Shown piece by piece: positions 1 through 5,482 of a stretch of DNA of 11,071 nucleotides. How positions within the stretch are numbered: position 1 is the first letter of the stretch; each line of letters starts with the position of its first letter. Source of the DNA: VGEM01 sp033764265 (lineage in GTDB: Bacteria > Pseudomonadota > Alphaproteobacteria > Rhodospirillales > Rhodospirillaceae); assembly GCA_033764265.1 (NCBI GenBank), contig JANRJB010000277.1, positions 1 through 11,071 of the forward strand, read 5' to 3'. A program made the translations under genes and the position numbers. The notes under the pieces were generated by a model. That model searched no databases, was not told where the DNA came from, and saw nothing but the letters and a program-made list of their open reading frames with translations.

Positions 1-25
1 TGGTGAGCCGGGCTGGGATCGAACC
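1..25 (-). repeat. Duplicated 3' end of tRNA-Lys (25-bp direct repeat copy)
   Basis: Positions 1-25 match 104-128 exactly over 25 bases. On the minus strand this is the last part of a tRNA: the T-loop (GTTCGATCC), the 3' T-stem strand, the 3' acceptor strand and the encoded CCA. No matching 5' half follows; from position 26 rightward the sequence is a palindromic repeat, so this is a tRNA 3' fragment and not a second tRNA gene. It lies downstream of the intact tRNA-Lys and could be carried on its primary transcript. Such copies arise when an element inserts into a tRNA 3' end and duplicates or restores it. What lies left of position 1 is not visible. Confidence 0.85.
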
Positions 26-103
26 CGCCTCCGCCAAGGCTTCGGCGGGCGAGAGCGTTTTAACTGAATCGCCCGATCCGCCGTAGCTTTATGCGAAGGC
101 GGA
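26..103. repeat. 78-bp element of two palindromic units between tRNA 3'-end repeats
   Basis: This stretch sits exactly between the two 25-bp direct repeats. It holds two hairpin-forming units. Unit A (24-49) has outer stem CCCGCC/GGCGGG, a symmetric 3x3 internal loop and inner stem GCC/GGC. Unit B (76-104) has outer stem ATCCGCC/GGCGGAT, again a 3x3 internal loop, then GC/GC closing a TTTAT loop. Unit A resembles the reverse complement of unit B, so they are an inverted pair. A third stem, GGGCGA (47-52) with TCGCCC (69-74), joins them. From memory, TCCGCC...GGCGGA palindromes of this kind are dispersed in alphaproteobacterial genomes as REP-like repeats; I could not check this. It has no coding capacity. 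Confidence 0.7.
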
Positions 104-178
104 TGGTGAGCCGGGCTGGGATCGAACCAGCGACCATCGCATTAAAAGTGCGATGCTCTACCACTGAGCTACCGGCCC
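104..178 (-). tRNA. tRNA-Lys (anticodon UUU)
   Basis: The minus strand folds into a complete 75-nt cloverleaf: acceptor GGGCCGG paired with CCGGCTC (one G-U pair), D-arm GCTC/GAGC, anticodon stem TCGCA/TGCGA with loop CTTTTAA, a 5-nt variable loop, T-arm GCTGG-TTCGATC-CCAGC, then A73 and an encoded CCA. The anticodon TTT lies at 144-146 and reads lysine codons AAA and AAG. The last 25 bases are repeated at 1-25, directly downstream in the direction of transcription. The gene itself is intact, so it should be functional whatever inserted behind it. Confidence 0.96.
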
Positions 179-324
179 AAGTCTTTGATAATCTTGGGAT
201 TCCGGACCGAGTTTGCGTCAGGCGGGGAAGCCTGGGCGATCCGGAGCGGGCGCCACCATAGAAACGCATCCTGGCAGGGTCAAGCGGCGGTGGCGAACGT
301 CGGTCGTGGGCGGTCGGCGGCGGT

Positions 325-353
325 TTGTGCGAGCGCTGGGCGCGCGCTATGAC
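325..353 (+). promoter_or_regulatory. Candidate promoter for the DUF1838 gene
   Basis: TTGTGC (325-330) and TATGAC (348-353) are 17 bp apart, which fits a housekeeping-sigma promoter. The -35 matches TTGACA at only three positions and the -10 matches TATAAT at four, so this is weak evidence. The start codon lies 35 bp past the -10 box. The rest of 179-388 shows no gene on either strand that I can support. Confidence 0.25.
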
Positions 354-388
354 CGTGGGGATCAACACGAACAGCTTGGGGGACTATC

Positions 389-1504
389 ATGTTTTCGCTG
401 GCCTTGAACGACTTGGCGTTGGGACGGCGCCAAGCCGTCGCGTCGCTGATGGGCCTGGGTGCCGGACTGGGTGTCGGACTGGGTGTCGGACTGGGGTTTG
501 GCGCGGCGCGCGCCGCCGTGCCGCCGAGCCGGGTGCTCGACTTCAACGACCCGGTCGACAATCTGTATGCGTTCGGAAAGATCTGGTCGAGCTACGACGC
601 CCCGGCGGTGGGCGCGTTCCACGGCCTGATGTATCTGCGTTTAGGTGACCAGCGCATGATGCCGATTTTCGGTTACGTCGGCACCGGCGTGGTCCACGCC
701 AAGTTCGACCGCGCGAGCGGCACGCTGATCCGCAAGTCGCGCGAGACCGGCTACTTCACCGACTTGCGCACCGGCGAGATTCTCGAAACCTGGACCAACC
801 CGCTGACCAACGAGACCGTGCCGGTGTACCACTTCTATAACGACCTGGCGGCGTTCAAGATGACCGCGCCCAACATGCCGATCTACGCGCTGGGAAAAAG
901 CGGCGACAAACCCACCCTCATGAACGAGGGCACCGTATTCCCGGAGGCCGACGGCACCGTGCCGTTGCGCCTGCCGTTCGAGCAGGCCGGCGACGATCAC
1001 ATGATGCTGTCATGGGATTACACCCACGAGTACACCAACCCGGTGACGCCCGAAGGCTGGCCGACCTATTCGACCGGCCCGCGCATTTCGCCGTCCGAGC
1101 ATTTCACCATCAATTTCTCGCGCCGCGACCTCGAGAACCCCGACCTGCCGGCGGTGCGGCACACCTCGGGCTTCGCGCGGTTGTCGCAGCCGTGGCCGTT
1201 CATGAAGATGGGCGGGCCGCAGTTCAAGGACGCGGTGGTGTTCGGCCGCATGTTCAGCCACAAGGGCCTGAAAGGGTTCGACGAGGTGCCGCGCAAGGTG
1301 CTGGACTACGTCGAGAAACACGCGCCGCGGTACTTGGAACTGCCGCCGGGCTGGGACACCATTCGCAGCGACCGGCTCGACACCTGGATGGCGTTTGCCC
1401 AGGACGTGCCGCCCGAGAACAAGAACTATCCCTGGCAGAAGCGCGACCTGTCGCCCGAGGTCGCCCCGCCGACGGGTTTGGGCGCGGTGATCTACCGGAG
1501 TTAG
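389..1504 (+). CDS. Exported DUF1838 family protein
   Basis: A 371-residue protein whose function is unknown. The body resembles DUF1838 (PF08894) as I remember it: an N-terminal block after the signal (LDFNDPVDNLYAFGKIW), a central stretch GYFTDLRTGEILETWTNP and a following VPVYHFYND. The N-terminus has twin arginines at residues 13-14, then a Gly/Leu-rich hydrophobic core and a likely cleavage site after A42 (ARA), which suggests Tat export to the periplasm. The hydrophobic core is encoded by a 12-bp tandem repeat giving LGVG units. A GGGGGA Shine-Dalgarno sequence ends 6 nt before the ATG. The gene converges on the GNAT gene with 8 bp between the stops and no obvious terminator. The family call is from recall; the exported nature is seen directly. 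Confidence 0.75.
   Translation: MFSLALNDLALGRRQAVASLMGLGAGLGVGLGVGLGFGAARAAVPPSRVLDFNDPVDNLYAFGKIWSSYDAPAVGAFHGLMYLRLGDQRMMPIFGYVGTGVVHAKFDRASGTLIRKSRETGYFTDLRTGEILETWTNPLTNETVPVYHFYNDLAAFKMTAPNMPIYALGKSGDKPTLMNEGTVFPEADGTVPLRLPFEQAGDDHMMLSWDYTHEYTNPVTPEGWPTYSTGPRISPSEHFTINFSRRDLENPDLPAVRHTSGFARLSQPWPFMKMGGPQFKDAVVFGRMFSHKGLKGFDEVPRKVLDYVEKHAPRYLELPPGWDTIRSDRLDTWMAFAQDVPPENKNYPWQKRDLSPEVAPPTGLGAVIYRS
464..499 (+). repeat. 12-bp tandem repeat inside the signal-peptide coding sequence
   Basis: GGACTGGGTGTC occurs at 464-475 and 476-487 and is followed by a diverged third copy from 488 (GGACTGGGGTTT). Each unit adds four residues (LGVG) to the hydrophobic core of the DUF1838 signal peptide, so changes in copy number would keep the frame and alter only the core length. 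Confidence 0.85.
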
Positions 1505-1512
1505 GCCCGGAT

Positions 1513-2067
1513 TTAGGCGAGACGGCGCCACACCATCAGCCGGCCGCGGCCCTGGCGGTCGCTGTCGGGTGCTTCGGCATCGTCGGGCGAAACGCCGACG
1601 CAGGCGAACCCGTTCTTTTGCAGCACACGCACCGAGGCGTGATGAAGCTCGAACGTCGTGGCCGCGAACGCCGCCACGCCGCCGTGCGCTCGCCCCCAGG
1701 CCATCAGACCGGCGACCGCCTCGGTGGCGAAGCCCTGCCCTTCGTCCTCGGGCGCGATGCCGTAACCCAGTGTGGCCGTGCCGTCGGCGTCGGGGCGGCC
1801 GTAGAATCCGACCACGCCGATCAGCCGGCGCGGTGGTTCGGCGCGCGGCGCGAGCAGGTACCACATCGCCCAGCCGGGGGTCATGGCGCCGGTTTCGAGC
1901 TGATGGGCGAAGTGCTCGCGCACGTCGGCCATCACCTCGATCGGCCAGCTTCCGGGGATGCGGGCGGCCAACAACCGCGAAAATGCAGCCGCGTCGCCGG
2001 CGTCGGCGCGCGCCAGCGCGGGCGTGGCCGCGATGCCGATCAGACGCGGCGTTTCGAAACGCAGCAC
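1513..2067 (-). CDS. GNAT family N-acetyltransferase (RimJ/RimL-like)
   Basis: A 184-residue protein with the GNAT fold pattern. It has an N-terminal FETPRLI strand and GVVGFYG at about residues 84-90. The acetyl-CoA motif is LGYGIAPEDEGQGFATEA (100-117), with a GQGFA pyrophosphate loop; the usual first Q or R of that loop is a Glu here (E109). VLQKNGF near 138-144 is the typical C-terminal helix. Family members acetylate protein N-termini or small amines; the substrate cannot be read from the sequence. The start is a GTG immediately after the cyclophilin TAA (TAAGTG) with no clear Shine-Dalgarno sequence of its own. Translation therefore probably depends on ribosomes finishing the cyclophilin gene, and the two form an operon. 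Confidence 0.85.
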   Translation of the reverse strand: MLRFETPRLIGIAATPALARADAGDAAAFSRLLAARIPGSWPIEVMADVREHFAHQLETGAMTPGWAMWYLLAPRAEPPRRLIGVVGFYGRPDADGTATLGYGIAPEDEGQGFATEAVAGLMAWGRAHGGVAAFAATTFELHHASVRVLQKNGFACVGVSPDDAEAPDSDRQGRGRLMVWRRLA

Positions 2068-2670
2068 TTACTGTTTGGCCGGCGCGTCGTCCTTCACGTC
2101 GGCGGCCACCTGCATGCGGATAATGCGGTCCGGGTACGGCACCGATCCGTTGCGGGCCGGGTTGCCCTTGCGGATCTGATCGACGAACTCCATGCCCGAG
2201 ACCACCTCGCCCCAGTAGGTGTACTGGCCGTTGAGGTGCGGGCTGTCGGCCAGCACGATGAAGAACTGGCTGTCGGCGGAGTTGATGTTGCTGGCGCGCG
2301 CCATGCTGACCGCGCCGCGCGTGTGCTTGCCGGCGTTGAATTCGGCGGGGATGTTCTGGCCCGAGCCGCCGGTGCCGTCGCCCTCGGGGTCGCCGGTCTG
2401 GGCCATGAAGCCGTCGATGACGCGGTGGAACACCAGGCCGTCGTAGAAACCGCGCCGGGTCAGTTCCTTGATGCGCGCGACGTGCTGGGGCGCCAGATCT
2501 GGCCGCAGCTTGATGACGACGCGGCCGTAGTCGAGGTCGAGATAGAGCGTGTTTTCCACGTCGAGCTTTCCTGTGCTTGGTGGGCTTGCCGTTTGCGCCA
2601 CGGCGAGCCCGATGCCGAGAGCGACGCCGATCGCTGCGGCCAGCGCGGCCAGTTTGCCAATGACGGACAT
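2068..2670 (-). CDS. Periplasmic cyclophilin-type peptidyl-prolyl cis-trans isomerase
   Basis: A 200-residue protein that should catalyse cis-trans isomerisation of Xaa-Pro bonds. The catalytic block FHRVIDGFMAQTGD (81-94) carries R83, F88, M89 and Q91, matching CypA R55, F60, M61 and Q63. A second block, SQFF (134-137), holds the F113 equivalent. The tryptophan that human CypA uses to bind cyclosporin (W121) is H145 here. Residues 1-25 form a signal peptide ending AVA before Q26, so it acts in the periplasm. I chose the ATG at 2670 because AGGAG lies 9 nt upstream and the signal peptide starts there; an upstream in-frame ATG at 2760 would add 30 unlikely residues before it. It is first in an operon with the GNAT gene. 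Confidence 0.92.
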   Translation of the reverse strand: MSVIGKLAALAAAIGVALGIGLAVAQTASPPSTGKLDVENTLYLDLDYGRVVIKLRPDLAPQHVARIKELTRRGFYDGLVFHRVIDGFMAQTGDPEGDGTGGSGQNIPAEFNAGKHTRGAVSMARASNINSADSQFFIVLADSPHLNGQYTYWGEVVSGMEFVDQIRKGNPARNGSVPYPDRIIRMQVAADVKDDAPAKQ

Positions 2671-2745
2671 TCTTCGCAGCTCCTGCCGGTTGATCGCTGC
2701 GTGTCTTAGCCGTGCAGGCGCGCCAGGACAAGGGTGGGTTTGGCC

Positions 2746-2774
2746 TTGAAATGTCCGCAAAAAGCCTCAATTAG
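2746..2774 (+). promoter_or_regulatory. Candidate promoter for ybjQ
   Basis: TTGAAA (2746-2751, five of six consensus bases) is followed after 17 bp by AATTAG (2769-2774, three of six). It lies 30 bp before the ybjQ ATG, in the 134-bp divergent region shared with the cyclophilin gene. I did not find a convincing promoter for the cyclophilin in the other direction. Confidence 0.3.
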
Positions 2775-2804
2775 GACCGTCACCGCACTCACGGGAGCGC
2801 CGCC

Positions 2805-3128
2805 ATGATTCTGACCACCACCGCCGGCGTCGAAGGCCGCCGCATCACCAGCTATCTCGGCATCGTCGCCGGCGAGGCGATCATGGGCACCAACGTGTTT
2901 AAGGACCTGTTCGCGAGCGTGCGCGACATCGTCGGCGGGCGCTCGGCGGCCTACGAGGAGGAAATGGCCAAGGCCCGCGAGACCGCGCTGGCCGAGATCG
3001 CCGACCGCGCCCGCGCGCTGGGCGCCGACGCGGTGGTGGGCGTCAGCATCGACACCGAGGCGATCGGCGGCGACAACCGCACGCTGCTGATGGTGTCGGT
3101 CACCGGGACGGCGGTGAAGCTGGGCTAA
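2805..3128 (+). CDS. ybjQ: YbjQ / UPF0145 family protein
   Basis: A 107-residue protein, the same length as E. coli YbjQ as recalled. The conserved core is clear: GEAIMGTNVFKDLFA (near 23-37), DIVGGRSAAYEEE (41-53), a helix ending ARALGADAVVGV (69-80), and the C-terminal strand MVSVTGTAVK. The family forms a small pentameric fold and has been called heavy-metal-binding by similarity; its real role is not established. GGGAG lies 8 nt before the ATG. The TAA stop overlaps the TAG stop of the convergent PEP-CTERM gene within CTAA at 3125-3128. It probably acts in the cytoplasm, as no signal peptide or membrane segment is seen. Confidence 0.92.
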   Translation: MILTTTAGVEGRRITSYLGIVAGEAIMGTNVFKDLFASVRDIVGGRSAAYEEEMAKARETALAEIADRARALGADAVVGVSIDTEAIGGDNRTLLMVSVTGTAVKLG

Positions 3129-3844
3129 ATGCGATTGTCGCGCAGACGAAACGCCGCCAGTACGATCAGTCCCGTACCGACAAGCGCCAACTCACCGGGC
3201 TCGGGAACACCCGTCGCCATCGCAAGCGATCCGGTATAGACCCCGCCAAAGTATTCGTTGTCCACGTTGCTGCTTGCGTCCACGGCGATGAGGCGGTCGA
3301 ACGGTTGATCGGACCAGACGCCGATAAAGGCCAGAACGTCGTCGGGCGCATTAAACGAGAGCACCCCAAGCGGTGTGCCGCCCAGGCTCACGGTCAGCGT
3401 GAAGGGGCTGTCGACGCACGGCATGGAGTTGCACGTGTCGGTGAGAACGGGAACCAGCACGGTCCGCGGCGTTGAGTGTTCGACGAAATCGAATCCCATC
3501 GCATAGACCGATGCCCCGCTGACCATGGTGAGGTTCTCGACGCCCGAGATCGCAATGTCGGCGCCGGGCAGAACGGTCGACCACACATAGGTGCCACTGC
3601 CGCCGCCAACATAAAGCGGGTTACTTGAATCGAAGGTGATCGATCCGATGGTCACCGGAGACGTGAAAAAACCGTCGGAGCCTGGCCCTTGCAGGCTTGC
3701 GAGCGGTCCAGTCGCGCTGGTCGCGCCGGTATCCGCCAGGAATTGCGCCTTATTGGTATACAGCACCAATGCTGCATTCGCTGGCGTGGCGCTCCATACA
3801 CCAAAGCCAAGTGCAATGCAGGCGAACCATTTCATGTGATTCAT
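3125..3844 (-). CDS. PEP-CTERM sorting domain-containing surface protein
   Basis: A 239-residue secreted protein. Residues 1-24 are a signal peptide ending ANA. The C-terminus is a textbook PEP-CTERM tail: VPEP at 213-216, a hydrophobic segment at about 218-232, then RLR at 233-235. Such proteins are processed by an exosortase (EpsH/XrtA type), usually for release to the surface or into extracellular polysaccharide. The region between is rich in Gly, Ser, Thr and Val and probably all-beta; C138 and C143 may form a disulfide. No exosortase is present in the window. AAGGTGG lies just before the ATG at 3844; a second ATG three codons in is possible. Base composition is less GC-rich than in gyrA or coaD, consistent with accessory cargo. 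The ligand or role is unknown. Confidence 0.88.
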   Translation of the reverse strand: MNHMKWFACIALGFGVWSATPANAALVLYTNKAQFLADTGATSATGPLASLQGPGSDGFFTSPVTIGSITFDSSNPLYVGGGSGTYVWSTVLPGADIAISGVENLTMVSGASVYAMGFDFVEHSTPRTVLVPVLTDTCNSMPCVDSPFTLTVSLGGTPLGVLSFNAPDDVLAFIGVWSDQPFDRLIAVDASSNVDNEYFGGVYTGSLAMATGVPEPGELALVGTGLIVLAAFRLRDNRI

Positions 3845-3892
3845 GACCCACCTTCGCTGAGACCGGAGTGGTGCATCTAACGACTACGCGTA

Positions 3893-3921
3893 ATAATTGC
3901 ATAAAACGGGCGAGGCTTCAA
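3893..3921 (-). promoter_or_regulatory. Candidate promoter for the PEP-CTERM gene
   Basis: On the minus strand TTGAAG (3916-3921) is followed after 17 bp by AATTAT (3893-3898); each matches consensus at four of six positions. It sits 49 bp before the start codon in the most AT-rich stretch of the window. A copy of the repeat AAACGGGCGA falls inside its spacer. Confidence 0.35.
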
Positions 3922-3939
3922 ATCATCGGAAACGGGCGA
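3904..3939. repeat. Paired 10-bp direct repeat AAACGGGCGA, possible operator
   Basis: AAACGGGCGA occurs at 3904-3913 and 3930-3939, with starts 26 bp apart, about two and a half helical turns. One copy is within the spacer of the candidate PEP-CTERM promoter and the other is just upstream of its -35. That is the geometry of a transcription-factor site, but no regulator is identified. Confidence 0.35.
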
Positions 3940-3990
3940 CGGACCTTGGTCAGGCGGTGACCGTTTTGTGTGGAATATCAGTGGATTTGA

Positions 3991-4005
3991 GCCCTAGCGT
4001 AGGGC
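3991..4005. other. Small perfect hairpin GCCCTA-GCG-TAGGGC
   Basis: A 6-bp perfect stem with a 3-nt loop in the 305-bp gap (3845-4149). A smaller stem, GGTCA/TGACC (3948-3952 with 3958-3962), lies to its left. Neither is followed by a T-run on either strand, so I do not call a Rho-independent terminator. It may be an operator, or act at the end of the coaD-PRTase transcript. Confidence 0.35.
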
Positions 4006-4027
4006 GTGTGCAAGGAGGGACGACCAG

Positions 4028-4078
4028 GTGGCTGCCGTGAACAATTCGGTCGCCGCTACAACTGTGAAGCTGGGGTAG
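4028..4078 (+). pseudogene. Short frame resembling the YbjQ C-terminus; remnant or leader peptide
   Basis: GTG at 4028 to TAG at 4076 encodes 16 residues. It is preceded by AAGGAGG (4012-4018) with a 9-nt spacing, the strongest Shine-Dalgarno sequence I saw in this window. The peptide ends SVAATTVKLG, against SVTGTAVKLG at the end of the nearby YbjQ (7 of 10 identical). The DNA shares an 11-base run, GTGAAGCTGGG, immediately before the stop codons. The frame closes upstream at a TAG at 3995. The simplest reading is a decayed partial duplicate of the ybjQ end; a translated short peptide or chance is also possible. Confidence 0.3.
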
Positions 4079-4149
4079 TTCTTTGCGAAAGGCTTCAGGT
4101 CGCCGCGCGACGCGGCGGAAACGACGCGCTCTGCAGGCGGCGGCGACCT

Positions 4150-4866
4150 TCAGCCACTTTCCGCTGAAGCGATTCGAGCTCTGATTTGGTCAAGACTCGT
4201 GGCCCGCGCAAGGTATCCGGCTTCGGGCTCTGTGAGGCACTTGACGCCAAACCCGAATTTTTCCTCAAGATATTCATCGAGGCCCGACCCGAACTTATCG
4301 ACCAAGGTTTCCAAGGTGATGCGCTGGATTGCGATGATGTCATTGGCCCGGCTTGCGGTCAATGTGGTCGCCAGACCGACTGTTGCACCGCGAGACATCA
4401 CGAATCCCCTGAGATTGGCGATTGTTCCGCCCATACCGAAGTGGTCGTCCACGACGATGTATTGGGCACCTGGAGCGACGCGGCCTGTAAACGTCGCTTG
4501 ACGGGCAATGCGGCCAAAGCCGTCTGCGCGCGTGTGCGACACGATATTGGACTGATAGACGCTATCGTTGGTCGGAACCTGCAATAGACGCGATAATACA
4601 TCGCTCATGCCGAGTGGAATTGCGTTGAAACCATTCTGCTCCTCGGCATGGATTGGAAGAAGCGATGGGCGTTCAAGTCTTGCGATGAATTCTTTTACGA
4701 ACAAGATTTTCTGACGGTCGAGAAGATCGTAGGACAAATGCGCGGCCGCCTCCGCATCGCCCGATTTCGCGGCGGCGTAGTCGGGATGGGCGTCGCGGAT
4801 CTTCACCGACGTGTGCAGCACGACCCTCGGGAAGTCCGGCGGCCACGGGGCCCGCAAAGGCGTCAC
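4150..4866 (-). CDS. Phosphoribosyltransferase-like protein, coupled to coaD
   Basis: A 238-residue protein with a type I PRTase signature: YIVVDDHFGMGGT (136-148), two hydrophobic residues, two acidic residues, then a Gly-rich loop that would hold the 5-phosphate of PRPP. The N-terminal motif AHPDYAAAKSGDAEAAA (26-42) recalls uncharacterised PRTase-like proteins of plasmids and phages, from memory. The central region has many conserved-looking polar residues (AEEQNGFNAIP, 74-84). The substrate is unknown and it is not a recognisable purine, pyrimidine or orotate enzyme. I start it at GTG 4866, overlapping the coaD TGA as GTGA; the frame remains open upstream through coaD, but that part is a shadow of coaD. 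Codons such as TTA, CTA and GTA are frequent here and rare in neighbouring genes, which suggests acquisition by transfer. No membrane segment or signal is seen. Confidence 0.72.
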   Translation of the reverse strand: MTPLRAPWPPDFPRVVLHTSVKIRDAHPDYAAAKSGDAEAAAHLSYDLLDRQKILFVKEFIARLERPSLLPIHAEEQNGFNAIPLGMSDVLSRLLQVPTNDSVYQSNIVSHTRADGFGRIARQATFTGRVAPGAQYIVVDDHFGMGGTIANLRGFVMSRGATVGLATTLTASRANDIIAIQRITLETLVDKFGSGLDEYLEEKFGFGVKCLTEPEAGYLARATSLDQIRARIASAESG

Positions 4867-5426
4867 GGTTGTTCCGGGCCTGTCGCCTTGAACTTGCGCC
4901 TGATCAGCGCGTTGACGCCGGCCGGCACGAAGGTCGAGACGTCGCCGCCCAGCCGGGCGATTTCCTTGACGAAGCGCGAGGCGATGAACTGATTGCGCTC
5001 GGACGCCATCAGGAACATCGTTTCGACCTTGGGGTTCAGCCGGGCGTTCATGCCGGCCATCTGGAATTCGTATTCGAAGTCCGACACCGCGCGCAGGCCG
5101 CGGATGATGACCGTGCCGCCCACCTCCTGCACGAAGTGCATGAGCAGCGTGTCGAACGGCACCACCTCGATCGGCACCTCCACCGGCAGCGTCAGCTTGG
5201 CCACCTCGGCGCGGCACATGGCCACGCGTTCCTTCAGGTTGAACATCGGCCCCTTGCCGACGTTCACCGCCACCGCCACCAACAGCTTGTCCACCACCTT
5301 GACCGCGCGGCCGATGATGTCGAGATGGCCGTTGGTCACCGGGTCGAAGGTGCCCGGATAGACCCCGATGCGGTAACGGCCGTTGGCCGCCGCCGGCGTG
5401 AGTGGCGCACGCTTGCCCCGAGCCAT
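4863..5426 (-). CDS. coaD: Phosphopantetheine adenylyltransferase (CoaD)
   Basis: A 187-residue enzyme that transfers AMP from ATP to 4'-phosphopantetheine, giving dephospho-CoA, the penultimate step of coenzyme A synthesis in the cytoplasm. It has the nucleotidyltransferase motif GTFDPVTNGH (25-34), the RGLRAVSDFEYEFQMAGMN block (109-127) and the FIASRFVKEIA segment (147-157) matching the ISSTxVKEIA motif. About 17 residues precede the usual N-terminus (YRIGVYPG), a somewhat basic extension. The ATG at 5426 has GGGGGA 6 nt upstream. It lies 56 bp after gyrA on the same strand, with a strong GC hairpin in the gap, and overlaps the PRTase-like gene by 4 bp. Confidence 0.97.
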   Translation of the reverse strand: MARGKRAPLTPAAANGRYRIGVYPGTFDPVTNGHLDIIGRAVKVVDKLLVAVAVNVGKGPMFNLKERVAMCRAEVAKLTLPVEVPIEVVPFDTLLMHFVQEVGGTVIIRGLRAVSDFEYEFQMAGMNARLNPKVETMFLMASERNQFIASRFVKEIARLGGDVSTFVPAGVNALIRRKFKATGPEQP

Positions 5427-5455
5427 GAACGATCCCCCGCTTGCCCCCGTCCGCC

Positions 5456-5479
5456 GCCGCGCGATCCTGTGCGCGCGGC
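5456..5479 (-). other. GC-rich hairpin between gyrA and coaD
   Basis: GCCGCGCG (5456-5463) and CGCGCGGC (5472-5479) form a perfect 8-bp stem with an 8-nt loop, starting 3 bp after the gyrA stop codon. No T-run follows on the minus strand, so it is not a standard intrinsic terminator. It could set the level of coaD relative to gyrA by pausing, processing or protecting the gyrA 3' end. Confidence 0.5.
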
Positions 5480-5482
5480 CGG

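Noticed and set aside
1..103. A second full tRNA gene on the minus strand
   Set aside because: Only the T-loop to CCA part is tRNA-like; no acceptor 5' strand, D-arm or anticodon arm can be formed from the rest.
1010..2770. A 586-codon open frame on the minus strand across the cyclophilin, GNAT and DUF1838 genes
   Set aside because: It is Arg/Pro/Gly/His-rich with no domain and overlaps three recognisable proteins in another frame; a high-GC shadow.
4010..4028. A sigma-54 promoter reading left from TGG...TTGC, as seen for some PEP-CTERM genes
   Set aside because: The GG and GC elements are 12 bases apart instead of 10.
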